DNA of 45,873 nt, taken from positions 1-45,873 of the forward strand of contig JAHZGC010000032.1 in the NCBI GenBank assembly GCA_019421015.1. Reading direction: 5' to 3'. This DNA comes from Coriobacteriaceae bacterium (GTDB taxonomy: Bacteria; Actinomycetota; Coriobacteriia; Coriobacteriales; UMGS124). The position numbers and the translations under genes are program-made. Shown here piece after piece: positions 8,937 through 17,549 of the stretch (positions within the stretch are counted from its first letter, which is position 1; every line of letters begins with the position of its first letter). A model generated the notes under the pieces. It searched no databases and was not told the DNA's origin. It worked only from the letters and a program-made list of their open reading frames with translations.

Positions 8937-9563
8937 ATGTCTACCATTGAAGTTAAGAACACGGCCGGCGAGAAGGTTGCCGACCTTGAGCTTTCCGATG
9001 CTGTTTATGGCATCGAGCCCAATGTCCCCGTCATGCACCAGTGCGTCCGCTACCTCATGGCAAAGGATCGTCGTGGTACCCATTCCACCAAGAACCGCTC
9101 TGCCGTGAGGGGCGGCGGCAAGAAGCCGTGGAGGCAGAAGGGCACCGGTCGTGCCCGCCAGGGTTCGATTCGCGCTCCTCAGTGGCGCGGCGGCGGCGTG
9201 GTCTTTGGCCCGACCCCCCGCGACCACTCCTTCCGTATGAACAAGAAGGAGGTCAAGCTTGCCATGAGGAGCGCCCTTTCGGCAAAGCTTGCCGACTCGG
9301 AGCTACTTGTTATCGACAAGTTTGATTTTGAGAAGCCCCACACCAAGGATGCCGTCAAGTTCATCAAGGACCTCGGCCTTGAGAACAAGCGTATCACCCT
9401 CGTCCTTACCGACGAAGACATCCTGACTGCGCTTTCGTTCCGCAATATCCCTGAAGTCACGGTCCTTTTCGACAACGAGATCGATACGTACTTCATGCTC
9501 GATAACCATGCGCTTGTCCTGGCTCAGCCCGTTGCCGTCCGCCTTGGGGAGGTGCTTGCATAA
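8937..9563 (+). CDS. rplD: 50S ribosomal protein L4
   Basis: L4, 208 residues. It lines the peptide exit tunnel and in many bacteria regulates the S10 operon. The extended tunnel loop is recognisable from KNRSAVRGGGKKPWRQKGTGRAR through the GPTPRDHSF block. SD AAGGAGA precedes the ATG. Its stop overlaps the rplW start by one base (TAATG at 9561-9565), indicating translational coupling. Confidence 0.98.
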   Translation: MSTIEVKNTAGEKVADLELSDAVYGIEPNVPVMHQCVRYLMAKDRRGTHSTKNRSAVRGGGKKPWRQKGTGRARQGSIRAPQWRGGGVVFGPTPRDHSFRMNKKEVKLAMRSALSAKLADSELLVIDKFDFEKPHTKDAVKFIKDLGLENKRITLVLTDEDILTALSFRNIPEVTVLFDNEIDTYFMLDNHALVLAQPVAVRLGEVLA

Positions 9564-9859
9564 TGTCGCAGTATGATGCCCACAACATCATCATCCGTCC
9601 CGTTGTCTCGGAGGCTTCCTTCGACAAGATGGAGATGAACAAGTATACGTTCGAGGTTGACCGTCACGCCGACAAGCCGATGATCCGCCGTGCCGTCGAG
9701 GATATTTTCGGTGTTAAGGTCACCCGTGTGAACACCGCTTGGGTCAAGCCTAAGCCGAAGCGCGTGCGTGCCCAGGCTGGCTATACCCGTACCTGGAAGA
9801 AGGCTATCGTGACTGTTGCCGAGGGCGACAGCATCGAGATCTTTGGTACCCAGGCCTAA
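9563..9859 (+). CDS. rplW: 50S ribosomal protein L23
   Basis: L23, 98 residues, sits at the exit of the peptide tunnel and docks trigger factor and SRP. The start overlaps the rplD stop. IIRPVVSEAS near the N-terminus and NTAWVKPKPKRVR (with the RNA-binding basic loop) are typical. Usual family length. A strong GC hairpin follows 13 bases after its stop. Confidence 0.97.
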   Translation: MSQYDAHNIIIRPVVSEASFDKMEMNKYTFEVDRHADKPMIRRAVEDIFGVKVTRVNTAWVKPKPKRVRAQAGYTRTWKKAIVTVAEGDSIEIFGTQA

Positions 9860-9872
9860 AGTTTGTTGCTTT

Positions 9873-9893
9873 GCCCGGGGTTAAACCCCGGGC
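9873..9893 (+). terminator. GC hairpin between rplW and rplB
   Basis: Perfect inverted repeat GCCCGGGG (9873-9880) / CCCCGGGC (9886-9893) with loop TTAAA. The trailing TTAGTTTG is a poor U-tract. It lies inside the normally continuous S10 operon, so an attenuator or RNA-processing site is more likely than a full terminator. About 115 bases of leader follow before rplB. Confidence 0.45.
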
Positions 9894-10007
9894 TTAGTTT
9901 GTAGGGTGTTAGATGGATACACCCGGAACCGTGGTTGTCCGGGGTCGCGGGCGGAGGCAACAACCTCACTCCCATACGCCGGCGGCAATCGGACGAGAGG
10001 AGAAGTA

Positions 10008-10838
<831 letters not shown>

Positions 10839-10859
10839 TCCAAGAAGGAGAACACGTAC

Positions 10860-11132
10860 ATGAGCAGAAGCCTCAAGAAGGGCCCCTTTGTAGAGCCCAG
10901 GCTCCTTGGCCGCATTATTGCGATGAACGAATCGGGCGACAAGCAGGTTATCAAGACCTGGTCTCGTGCCAGCACGATTTTCCCCGAGATGGTCGGCCAC
11001 ACCATCGCTGTTCACGACGGCCGCAAGCACGTTCCCGTGTACATCACGGAGTCCATGGTTGGTCACAAGCTTGGCGAGTTTGCCCCGACCCGTACGTTCC
11101 GTGGACACTCGGCAGATAAGGGTAAGCGGTAA
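10860..11132 (+). CDS. rpsS: 30S ribosomal protein S19
   Basis: S19, 90 residues, part of the 30S head, contacting the A-site finger. MSRSLKKGPFVEPRLL and the ending FAPTRTFRGHSADKGKR are typical. SD AAGAAGGAGAA lies before the ATG. Its TAA overlaps the rplV start (TAATG at 11130), so the two are translationally coupled. Confidence 0.98.
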   Translation: MSRSLKKGPFVEPRLLGRIIAMNESGDKQVIKTWSRASTIFPEMVGHTIAVHDGRKHVPVYITESMVGHKLGEFAPTRTFRGHSADKGKR

Positions 11133-11497
11133 TGAGCGAGCAGGAGAAGAAGGTTATGGAAGCTAGGGCCATTGCCCGCTATGTGAGGATCGCGCCTCGC
11201 AAGGTGCGCCTCGTTGTGGACCAGATTCGCGGCAAGAACATCGCCGAAGCCCGCACCATTCTGGCCTTCTCGGAGCGCTCCGCTGCCGAGACCGTCGCTA
11301 AGGTGCTGAACAGCGCTGTCGCCAATGCCGAGCACAACTACGGCATGCGTGCCGACAACTTGGTCGTCAAGGCCACCTACGTCGACGAGGGCCCCACCCT
11401 GAAGCGCATCCGTCCCCGCGCTAAGGGTTCGGCCTCTCGTATCAACAAGCGCACGAGCCACATCACCGTTGTCGTCGCTCCCCGGAAGGAGGCGTAA
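11132..11497 (+). CDS. rplV: 50S ribosomal protein L22
   Basis: L22, 121 residues. Its beta-hairpin reaches into the exit tunnel next to the macrolide site. ARYVRIAPRKVRLVVDQIRG is the family signature, and the hairpin tip RIRPRAKGSASRINKRTSHI is intact with no insertion of the kind linked to macrolide resistance. The start is coupled to the rpsS stop. Ten extra N-terminal residues precede the conserved core. Confidence 0.97.
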   Translation: MSEQEKKVMEARAIARYVRIAPRKVRLVVDQIRGKNIAEARTILAFSERSAAETVAKVLNSAVANAEHNYGMRADNLVVKATYVDEGPTLKRIRPRAKGSASRINKRTSHITVVVAPRKEA

Positions 11498-11503
11498 TCC
11501 CTT

Positions 11504-12214
11504 ATGGGACAGAAGGTGCATCCTATCGGTTTCCGTATTGGAACCACTGAAAACTGGCGTTCTCGCTGGTATGCCGATAAGGACTACAAGGCAACGCTGA
11601 AGAGCGACCTCGCGATCCGCAAGTTCCTTACGAAGCGCCTCAAGGACGCCGCCCTCTCTCGTGTCGAGATCGAGCGCGCCGGCGACAAGGTGAAGGTCGT
11701 TATCTACACCGCCCGCCCCGGCATCGTCATCGGCAAGAAGGGCACCGAGATCGACAACCTCCGCAAGGAGATCGAGAAGGTTGCCGGTAAGTCCGGTTCT
11801 AACCTGAGCGTAGAGGTAATCGAGATCAAGCGCCCCGAGCTTGACGCAACCCTGGTTGCCCAGAGCATCGCCGAGCAGCTCGAGCAGCGCGTCGCTTTCC
11901 GTCGCGCCATGCGCAAGGCGGTTCAGGCTGCTCGTAAGTCCGGTGCAAAGGGCATCCGTATTCAGTGCTCCGGCCGTCTCGGCGGTGCCGAGATGGGCCG
12001 TCGTGAGTGGTACCGTGAGGGCCGTGTGCCGCTGCACACCCTTCGTGCCAAGATTGACTATGGTACGGCCACCGCTCACACCATCATGGGTTCCTGCGGT
12101 GTGAAGGTCTGGATTTACCTTGGCGAGAAGCTGCCCGGCCAGCCTGCGCCGAACCCCGCTCTCGAGGGTGCTCCCCGTCAGCGCCGCAACGGCCGCAACG
12201 AAGGTAGGAGGTAG
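11504..12214 (+). CDS. rpsC: 30S ribosomal protein S3
   Basis: S3, 236 residues, forms part of the mRNA entry helicase of the 30S subunit. MGQKVHPIGFRIG start; KH domain with GKKGTEIDNL at about 75-84; C-terminal S3 domain with GRLGGAEMGRREWYREGRVPL. The last 20 residues (after the KLPG box) are a basic/Pro tail common in actinobacteria. Six bases separate it from rplV and five from rplP. Confidence 0.98.
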   Translation: MGQKVHPIGFRIGTTENWRSRWYADKDYKATLKSDLAIRKFLTKRLKDAALSRVEIERAGDKVKVVIYTARPGIVIGKKGTEIDNLRKEIEKVAGKSGSNLSVEVIEIKRPELDATLVAQSIAEQLEQRVAFRRAMRKAVQAARKSGAKGIRIQCSGRLGGAEMGRREWYREGRVPLHTLRAKIDYGTATAHTIMGSCGVKVWIYLGEKLPGQPAPNPALEGAPRQRRNGRNEGRR

Positions 12215-12219
12215 TAGGC

Positions 12220-12651
12220 ATGCTTGCACCTAAGCGTGTTGCTCACCGCAAGGTGATGCGCGGCCGTATGAAGGGCCACGCCAAGGGTTGGACCAAGCTC
12301 AACTTCGGCGACTACGGTCTGGTTGCCCTTGAGCCCCACTGGATTACCAACCGTCAGATTGAAGCCGCCCGTATCGCCATGACCCGCTACATGAAGCGTG
12401 GCGGCCGTGTCTGGATTACTATTTTCCCGGATAAGCCCGTTACCAAAAAGCCCGCTGAGACCCGCATGGGTAAGGGTAAGGGTAGCCCCGAGGGCTGGGT
12501 CGCTGTTGTGAAGCCCGGCCGTGTCATGTTCGAGATCAATGGCGTCGACGAGGCCGTTGCCATGGAGGCCCTGCGTCTGGCTGCCCACAAGCTGCCCATC
12601 AAGACCAAGGTCATCACCCGTGCCGAGCAGGACGCGAAGGAGACCAACTAA
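12220..12651 (+). CDS. rplP: 50S ribosomal protein L16
   Basis: L16, 143 residues, organises the A-site region of the 50S subunit. MLAPKRVAHRKVMRGRMKG start; GKGKGSPEGWVAVVKPGR near residues 85-100; AAHKLPIKTKVI near the end. The SD GGTAGGAGG lies inside the rpsC 3' end. Its TAA overlaps the ATG of rpmC. Confidence 0.98.
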   Translation: MLAPKRVAHRKVMRGRMKGHAKGWTKLNFGDYGLVALEPHWITNRQIEAARIAMTRYMKRGGRVWITIFPDKPVTKKPAETRMGKGKGSPEGWVAVVKPGRVMFEINGVDEAVAMEALRLAAHKLPIKTKVITRAEQDAKETN

Positions 12652-12860
12652 TGAAGCCCGCAGAGATTAGGTCGCTTGACGACAAGCAGCTCGAGGAGAA
12701 GCTCAAGGAGTGCCGCGCTGAGCTTTTCAATCTTCGTTTCCAGATGGCTACGAGCCAGCTTGACAACACCGCTCGCGTCAAGAACGTCAAGAAGGACGTT
12801 GCCCGTATCCTTACCGAGATGCGTGCCCGCGAGATCGCTGCCCAGAAGAACATGGAGTAA
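12651..12860 (+). CDS. rpmC: 50S ribosomal protein L29
   Basis: L29, 69 residues, two long helices at the tunnel exit beside L23. MKPAEIRSLDDKQLEEKL and LFNLRFQMATSQLDN are the family hallmarks. The start overlaps the rplP stop by one base and the stop is two bases from rpsQ, showing tight coupling. Confidence 0.97.
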   Translation: MKPAEIRSLDDKQLEEKLKECRAELFNLRFQMATSQLDNTARVKNVKKDVARILTEMRAREIAAQKNME

Positions 12861-12862
12861 CA

Positions 12863-13123
12863 ATGACCGAAGAGCGCAATCGCCGTAAGGTGCGTCAGGG
12901 CGTAGTTCGTTCGATTATGGGCAACAAGTCCATCGTGGTCGAGACCACCGAGCGCAAGCGTCACCCCAAGTACGGCAAGATGATGACGAGCACCAAGAAG
13001 TTCCACTGCCACGATGAGAACAACGAGGCCAACGTTGGCGACACCGTTCGCATCATGGAGACTCGCCCTCTGTCTGCTACCAAGCGTTGGCGTCTCATGG
13101 AGATCGTCGAGCGTGCGAAGTAG
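12863..13123 (+). CDS. rpsQ: 30S ribosomal protein S17
   Basis: S17, 86 residues, an OB-fold primary 16S rRNA binder. RKVRQGVVRSIMGNKSIVV and the ETRPLSATKRWRL segment are diagnostic. After its stop a 97-base gap holds two short inverted repeats (CGGTC/GACCG, and ATGACA 13157-13162 / TGTCAT 13190-13195) before rplN. Confidence 0.97.
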   Translation: MTEERNRRKVRQGVVRSIMGNKSIVVETTERKRHPKYGKMMTSTKKFHCHDENNEANVGDTVRIMETRPLSATKRWRLMEIVERAK

Positions 13124-13220
13124 TTTTTATCCGGTCTTGGACCGTCAGTAACCCTCATGACATGTATGCCGCAGGTGTGGGCGTACCTCTGTCATCCGTA
13201 GCATTCATTCGGAGGATGCG

Positions 13221-13589
13221 ATGATTCAGGCAGAAACCATGCTCAACGTCGCCGACAACTCTGGTGCACGCAAGGTCAAGTGCATCAAGGTTCTCGGCGG
13301 CTCCCGTCGCCGCTACGCTGGCGTGGGCGACGTTATTATCTGCGCTGTGCAGGAAGCCCTTCCTAACGGCTCCATCAAGAAGGGCGCAGTCGTGCGTTGC
13401 GTTGTCGTGCGTACGAAGAAAGAGGTTCGCCGCAAGGACGGTAGCTATATCCGCTTTGACGACAATGCGGCCGTTCTGATCGACGCATCGGGCGCCCCCA
13501 AGGGTACCCGCGTCTTTGGCCCCGTCGCCCGCGAGCTTCGCGACCGCAAGTACCTCAAGATCGCGTCGCTCGCACCTGAGACGCTTTAA
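13221..13589 (+). CDS. rplN: 50S ribosomal protein L14
   Basis: L14, 122 residues, at the 30S/50S interface. MIQAETMLNVADNSGARKV is the near-universal start; GTRVFGPVARELRD near residue 95-108 completes the signature. SD CGGAGGATG lies just upstream of the ATG. It opens the spc-type gene group. Confidence 0.98.
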   Translation: MIQAETMLNVADNSGARKVKCIKVLGGSRRRYAGVGDVIICAVQEALPNGSIKKGAVVRCVVVRTKKEVRRKDGSYIRFDDNAAVLIDASGAPKGTRVFGPVARELRDRKYLKIASLAPETL

Positions 13590-13604
13590 GGAGAAGTGGA
13601 AGCT

Positions 13605-13925
13605 ATGGCAAAGTTGACCGTCCGTAAGGGCGATAACGTCAAGGTGCTTTCCGGTAAGGACGCCGGTGTCACCGGCGAGATTATCCGTGCACTTCCCAGC
13701 GAGGGTCGTGTCGTGGTAAAGGGCGTTGCCAAGATGAAGAAGTCGGTGCGCCCGACCCAGATGAATCCGCGTGGTGGCATCATCGAGAAGGAAGCTCCTA
13801 TCGATGTGTCCCGCGTCCAGCTCATCTGCCCCAAGTGCGGCAAGCCCACCCGTGTGGGTCACGGTGGCGTGAGCGCCGAAGGCAACAAGATTCGCATCTG
13901 CAAGAAGTGCGGTGCTGAGTTCTAA
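13605..13925 (+). CDS. rplX: 50S ribosomal protein L24
   Basis: L24, 106 residues, an assembly initiator with an N-terminal KOW domain (KGDNVKVLSGKDAG). ATG 13605 is chosen over in-frame GTG 13596 because AAGGAGA (13588-13594) is too close to the latter. The C-terminal part contains two CxxC pairs (CPKCGKPTRVG and CKKCG), a zinc-ribbon-like arrangement found in some L24 proteins. Confidence 0.96.
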   Translation: MAKLTVRKGDNVKVLSGKDAGVTGEIIRALPSEGRVVVKGVAKMKKSVRPTQMNPRGGIIEKEAPIDVSRVQLICPKCGKPTRVGHGGVSAEGNKIRICKKCGAEF

Positions 13926-13954
13926 AGCGAGATCTTTAGATAACCCATGAAGAC

Positions 13955-13997
13955 GGGACTCCGTTCTGGACAAACCAGGGCGGGGTCCCTATTATTT
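13955..13997 (+). promoter_or_regulatory. 15-bp hairpin with overlapping promoter hexamers before rplE
   Basis: Arms 13955-13969 and 13975-13989 pair over 15 positions (three G-T) with loop ACAAA, followed by TATTATTT. The same bases read as -35 TGGACA (13967-13972), a 17-base spacer and -10 TATTAT (13990-13995). Either a leaky terminator after rplX or an internal promoter for rplE onwards. Downstream, two further 8-bp hairpins (arms CTCCCGGA/TCTGGGAG and GTGTCGGG/TCCGGCAC) fill the leader up to the rplE SD. Confidence 0.5.
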
Positions 13998-14074
13998 AAT
14001 ATTTGGCTCCCGGAATAGGTCTGGGAGGTGTCGGGTTGGCAATCCGGCACTTAAAACCCCGTAAGGAGAAAGTG

Positions 14075-14623
14075 ATGTCTGAAGCCCCTCGTCTTAAGGT
14101 TCTTTATCAGGAAACTGTTCGCCCTGCCCTCCAGGAGCAGTTCGGCTATAAGAATGTTAACCTGATTCCTAAAATGGAAAAGATTGTTGTTAACATGGGC
14201 GTCGGCGAGGCTGCGACCGATTCCAAGGCTATTGATGCCGCCGTTGCTGACCTGCGTATGATTACCGGACAGCAGCCCATGATTGCCCGTGCACGCAAGT
14301 CGATTGCCTCCTTCCACCTGCGTGAGGGAATGCCGATCGGTGCAAAGGTTACCCTGCGTAACGACCGTATGTGGGAGTTCTTCGATCGCCTCGTCTCCAT
14401 TGCTATCCCTCGTATCCGTGACTTCCGTGGTCTCTCCACCAAGTCTTTCGACGGTCACGGCAACTACTCGTTCGGTGTGACCGAGCAGCAGATCTTCCCG
14501 GAGATTCCTTACGACAAGATCGATAAGGTTCGCGGCATGGATGTTACTTTTGTGACGACTGCTCAAACCAATGCCGAGGGCGAAGCTCTTCTTCGTGCCC
14601 TTGGCTTCCCCTTCAAGAAGTAA
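14075..14623 (+). CDS. rplE: 50S ribosomal protein L5
   Basis: L5, 182 residues, binds 5S rRNA in the central protuberance. The product begins MSEAPRLKVLYQE after AAGGAG (14063-14068); an upstream GTG-type extension is rejected. NLIPKMEKIVVNMGVG, KVTLRNDRMWEF and FPEIPYDKIDKVRGMDV identify the family. It follows a structured leader of its own. Confidence 0.97.
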   Translation: MSEAPRLKVLYQETVRPALQEQFGYKNVNLIPKMEKIVVNMGVGEAATDSKAIDAAVADLRMITGQQPMIARARKSIASFHLREGMPIGAKVTLRNDRMWEFFDRLVSIAIPRIRDFRGLSTKSFDGHGNYSFGVTEQQIFPEIPYDKIDKVRGMDVTFVTTAQTNAEGEALLRALGFPFKK

Positions 14624-14690
14624 AGAGCTATCATAACTCTTTGCGTCTATTAAGTAATTGTATGTGTCTAGTTCTGTGTGAGGAGGAAGA

Positions 14691-14876
14691 GTGGCTAAGA
14701 AGTCGATGATCGCCGCTGCTGAGCGCGAGCCGAAGTTCTCGACCCGTCAGCACAACCGTTGCATGCGTTGCGGCCGTCCGCGCGCATACTATCGCAAGTT
14801 CGGTCTGTGCCGTGTCTGCTTCCGCGAGCTTGCCAACAAGGGCGAACTCCCCGGTGTCAAGAAGGCCAGCTGGTAA
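14691..14876 (+). CDS. rpsZ: 30S ribosomal protein S14, zinc-binding type Z
   Basis: S14, 61 residues, short zinc-containing type. GTG start after AGGAGGAA. Four cysteines in CMRCGRP and CRVCFRE form the zinc site, so this is the C+ paralogue. The KFSTRQHNRC and YYRKFGLC segments are typical. No C-minus paralogue is in the window. A 67-base AT-rich gap separates it from rplE. Confidence 0.97.
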   Translation: MAKKSMIAAAEREPKFSTRQHNRCMRCGRPRAYYRKFGLCRVCFRELANKGELPGVKKASW

Positions 14877-14969
14877 GGAACGATCCGGGGATCTGTTTGG
14901 GCAGGCATTTCAGCCATGGGTTGAAATGAACCGCTGAACAGTCTCATCTAGAACCATAGGAGGAATCCA

Positions 14970-15368
14970 ATGAATCTGAGTGACCCGATCGCAGATATGC
15001 TTACGCGCATTCGTAATGCAAACTCTGCGAACAAGGCCACGGTCTCGATGCCTTCAAGCAAGAAGCTTGTCGAGATCGCTCGCGTTATGAAAGAGGAGGG
15101 CTACATCGCGGATTATGCCATTGAGGCAGCTACTCCCCGCGATCAGCTCGTCATTACCCTCAAGTACGGTGAGCGTCGCGCGAAGACCATCCGTGGCATT
15201 CGTCGCATTTCCAAGCCCGGCCTGCGGATTTATGTCGGCAAGGAAGAGCTGCCCCGTGTGCTTGGCGGACTTGGCATTGCCATTGTGTCTACTTCGAAGG
15301 GCGTCATGACCGATCGCGACGCTCGTAAGATCGGCGTCGGCGGCGAAGTCGTCGCCTACGTTTGGTAA
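14970..15368 (+). CDS. rpsH: 30S ribosomal protein S8
   Basis: S8, 132 residues, central-domain 16S rRNA binder and, in E. coli, repressor of the spc operon. MNLSDPIADMLTRIRNAN start and the STSKGVMTDRDARKIGVGGEV C-terminal block are diagnostic. SD AGGAGGAA. The 93-base leader contains an ATTTCA/TGAAAT inverted repeat (near 14909-14929), without a T-run. Confidence 0.98.
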   Translation: MNLSDPIADMLTRIRNANSANKATVSMPSSKKLVEIARVMKEEGYIADYAIEAATPRDQLVITLKYGERRAKTIRGIRRISKPGLRIYVGKEELPRVLGGLGIAIVSTSKGVMTDRDARKIGVGGEVVAYVW

Positions 15369-15394
15369 CGGACTGCTGGAAAGGAGCAACCACC

Positions 15395-15931
15395 GTGTCT
15401 CGTATCGGTAAGAAGCCCATCCCGGTCCCTGCCGGCGTAGATGTGACCATTGATGGCACCAACGTCACCGTAAAGGGTCCCAAGGGCGAACTGAGCAAGT
15501 CGTTCTATGATCTTCTGACCATTACTCAGGAAGGGAACGAGATTATCGTTACCCGTCCCGATGATTCCCGTACTTGTCGTGCTCGTCACGGTTTGACCCG
15601 TGCCCTGCTCCACAACATGGTCGTCGGCGTGTCCGAGGGCTTCTCCAAGAAGCTTGAGCTCCAGGGCGTTGGCTACCGTGTTGCTCTCAAGGGGAAGAAC
15701 CTCGAGCTTTCGCTCGGCTTCTCTCACCCCGTCATCGTGGTGCCCGAGGACGGCATCAGCTTTGAGGTGCCCGATAACACCCATATCGTTGTCAAGGGTA
15801 TCGATAATCAGCGCGTAGGCCAGGTCGCCGCTGATATCAGGGCCCACCGTCCTCCCGAGCCTTACAAGGGCAAGGGCATTCGCTACGAGGGCGAGCATGT
15901 CCGTCGTAAGCTGGGCAAGGCCTCGAAGTAG
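15395..15931 (+). CDS. rplF: 50S ribosomal protein L6
   Basis: L6, 178 residues, near the GTPase-associated centre. GTG start at 15395 after AAGGAG (15381-15386), giving MSRIGKKPIPVPAGV; an earlier GTG at 15362 would add unrelated residues overlapping the rpsH end. Two repeated L6 folds; the family signature PEPYKGKGIRYEGEHV is near the C-terminus. Confidence 0.97.
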   Translation: MSRIGKKPIPVPAGVDVTIDGTNVTVKGPKGELSKSFYDLLTITQEGNEIIVTRPDDSRTCRARHGLTRALLHNMVVGVSEGFSKKLELQGVGYRVALKGKNLELSLGFSHPVIVVPEDGISFEVPDNTHIVVKGIDNQRVGQVAADIRAHRPPEPYKGKGIRYEGEHVRRKLGKASK

Positions 15932-15942
15932 TAGAGCATTCT

Positions 15943-15962
15943 CCGATGTGAGAGCACATCGG
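15943..15962 (+). other. 8-bp tetraloop hairpin between rplF and rplR
   Basis: Perfect arms CCGATGTG (15943-15950) and CACATCGG (15955-15962) with loop AGAG, in the 51-base gap before rplR. No T-run follows, so termination is unlikely; an RNA-processing or translational element is possible. Confidence 0.5.
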
Positions 15963-15982
15963 TAGCGAGCAAGGAGATTTGC

Positions 15983-16351
15983 ATGGACAAGCATAAGGCG
16001 AAGGCAGCGCGTCTCGCGCGTCGTCACCGCGCTATCCGCGGAAAGATTTCCGGTACTCCTGAGCGTCCGCGTCTGTGCGTTCACCGTACCAACACCAACA
16101 TCTATGCTCAGGTGATCGATGACCTGGCCGGGCATACCCTGTGCTCTGCCTCTACTCTCGATCCTGAGTTTAAGGCTACGGGCAAGCTCGGTTCCAATAA
16201 GGAAGCCGCCACTTTTGTTGGCGAGCTCGTCGGAAAGCGCGCCCTTGAGGCGGGCATTACCAAGGTTGCTTTTGACCGTGGTGGCCACCTTTACCATGGC
16301 CGTGTCGCCGCCCTTGCCGACGGGGCCCGCAGCGCGGGCCTGATCTTCTAG
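15983..16351 (+). CDS. rplR: 50S ribosomal protein L18
   Basis: L18, 122 residues, binds 5S rRNA with L5. RHRAIRGKISGTPERPRLCVHRT and the ending FDRGGHLYHGRVAALADGARSAGL are typical. SD AAGGAGA precedes the ATG. The stop TAG (16349-16351) abuts the SD of rpsE. Confidence 0.97.
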   Translation: MDKHKAKAARLARRHRAIRGKISGTPERPRLCVHRTNTNIYAQVIDDLAGHTLCSASTLDPEFKATGKLGSNKEAATFVGELVGKRALEAGITKVAFDRGGHLYHGRVAALADGARSAGLIF

Positions 16352-16365
16352 GAGGAATGAAGAGC

Positions 16366-16896
16366 ATGGCTCGTAATAATCATCAGCAGAACAATGCCAC
16401 TCCCGAGCTGCAGGAGCGCGTTGTTTTCATCAACCGTGTTTCCAAGACGGTCAAGGGTGGACGTCGCATGTCGCTTTCTGCCCTCGTCGTCGTTGGTGAC
16501 GGCAAGGGTAACGTGGGCGTAGGCATGGGTAAGTCCGCTGAAGTCCCGCTGGCTATCCAGAAGGGCATCGAGGACGCCAAGAAGAACATGTTCTTCATTC
16601 CTGTGACCGAGGACGGTACTATTCCTCACGAGGTCGAGGGCCATTTCGGTGCCGGCCGTGTGGTTTTGAAGCCTGCAGTCCCCGGTACCGGTATCATTGC
16701 CGGCGGTCCTGTCCGCGCGCTTTGTGAGCTTGCCGGTATCAAGAATATCCTTGGCAAGTCGCTTGGCACGAGCAACTCCATGAACATCGTTAAGGCTGCT
16801 GCCGAAGGCTTCAAGGAGCTTCAGAGCAACGAGGCCACCGCTGCCCGTCGTGGTATCAGCGTTGCTGAGATGTTCGTTGGTAAGGAGAGCAAGTAA
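16366..16896 (+). CDS. rpsE: 30S ribosomal protein S5
   Basis: S5, 176 residues, part of the mRNA entry site. ATG 16366 is preferred over ATG 16357, because GGAGG (16351-16355) is one base from the latter and 10 from the former. The core motif RRMSLSALVVVGDGKGNVG is intact (the spectinomycin loop lies here), as is the C-terminal NSMNIVKAAAEGF. A Gln/Asn-rich N-terminal tip (NNHQQNN) precedes the fold. Confidence 0.97.
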   Translation: MARNNHQQNNATPELQERVVFINRVSKTVKGGRRMSLSALVVVGDGKGNVGVGMGKSAEVPLAIQKGIEDAKKNMFFIPVTEDGTIPHEVEGHFGAGRVVLKPAVPGTGIIAGGPVRALCELAGIKNILGKSLGTSNSMNIVKAAAEGFKELQSNEATAARRGISVAEMFVGKESK

Positions 16897-16898
16897 CT

Positions 16899-17090
16899 AT
16901 GGCAGAGAATACGAAAACCCTGCGTATCAAGCAGGTTCGTAGCCTGATCGGTCGTCCTCAGGATCAGCGCGATACCGTTCGTTCCCTTGGTCTCCACCGC
17001 ATCAACGATGTTGTCGAGTTTTCTGATAGCCCCTCGGTGCGCGGTATGATTCAAAAGGTTCGCCACCTCGTCACCGTCGAGGAGATTTAG
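16899..17090 (+). CDS. rpmD: 50S ribosomal protein L30
   Basis: L30, 63 residues, a small protein of the 50S subunit. LRIKQVRSLIGRPQDQRDTVRSLGL is the family signature, followed by RGMIQKVRHLV. It starts two bases after the rpsE stop. Usual spc-operon position between rpsE and rplO. Confidence 0.96.
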   Translation: MAENTKTLRIKQVRSLIGRPQDQRDTVRSLGLHRINDVVEFSDSPSVRGMIQKVRHLVTVEEI

Positions 17091-17099
17091 GAGTTACCT

Positions 17100-17549
17100 A
17101 TGCAGCTCAACGATCTGTATCCTGCCCCGGGTTCGCGCAAGAACCGTAAGCGCGTTGGTCGTGGCAATTCTGGCAAGGGTGGCACTACTGCTGGCCGCGG
17201 TCAGAAGGGTCAGAAGTCTCGTTCCGGCGGTGGCAAGGGCCCTGGTTTTGAGGGCGGCCGTATGAGGCTTTCCATGCAGCTTCCTAAGCTGCCTGGTTTC
17301 CGCAACCCTACTCGCATCGAGTATTCTCCTGTGAACGTGATGCGTCTTGAAGAGGTTTTTGACGACGGTGCTGTGATTGACAAGCAGGCTCTTGTCGAGA
17401 AGAACATCATCAAGAAGGTTGCTACTCCCGTCAAACTTCTTGGCGACGGTGATATCACCAAGAAGTTTACGATCAAGGTTGACAAGTGCTCCGAAAGCGC
17501 CAAGGCTAAGGTTGAGGCTGCGGGAGGGACGGTAGAGCTGCCGTGCTAA
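17100..17549 (+). CDS. rplO: 50S ribosomal protein L15
   Basis: L15, 149 residues, a late 50S assembly protein. MQLNDLYPAPGSRKNRKRVGRG, a Gly-rich basic tail (GKGGTTAGRGQKGQ) and the FEGGRMRL box are typical. Its last codons overlap the GTG start of secY by 7 bases, indicating coupled translation. Confidence 0.97.
   Translation: MQLNDLYPAPGSRKNRKRVGRGNSGKGGTTAGRGQKGQKSRSGGGKGPGFEGGRMRLSMQLPKLPGFRNPTRIEYSPVNVMRLEEVFDDGAVIDKQALVEKNIIKKVATPVKLLGDGDITKKFTIKVDKCSESAKAKVEAAGGTVELPC

Noticed and set aside
15930..15945. TAGAGCATT after rplF resembling the stop-codon repeat end
   Set aside because: Only nine bases match, and the neighbouring hairpin has no repeat core, so coincidence is likely.
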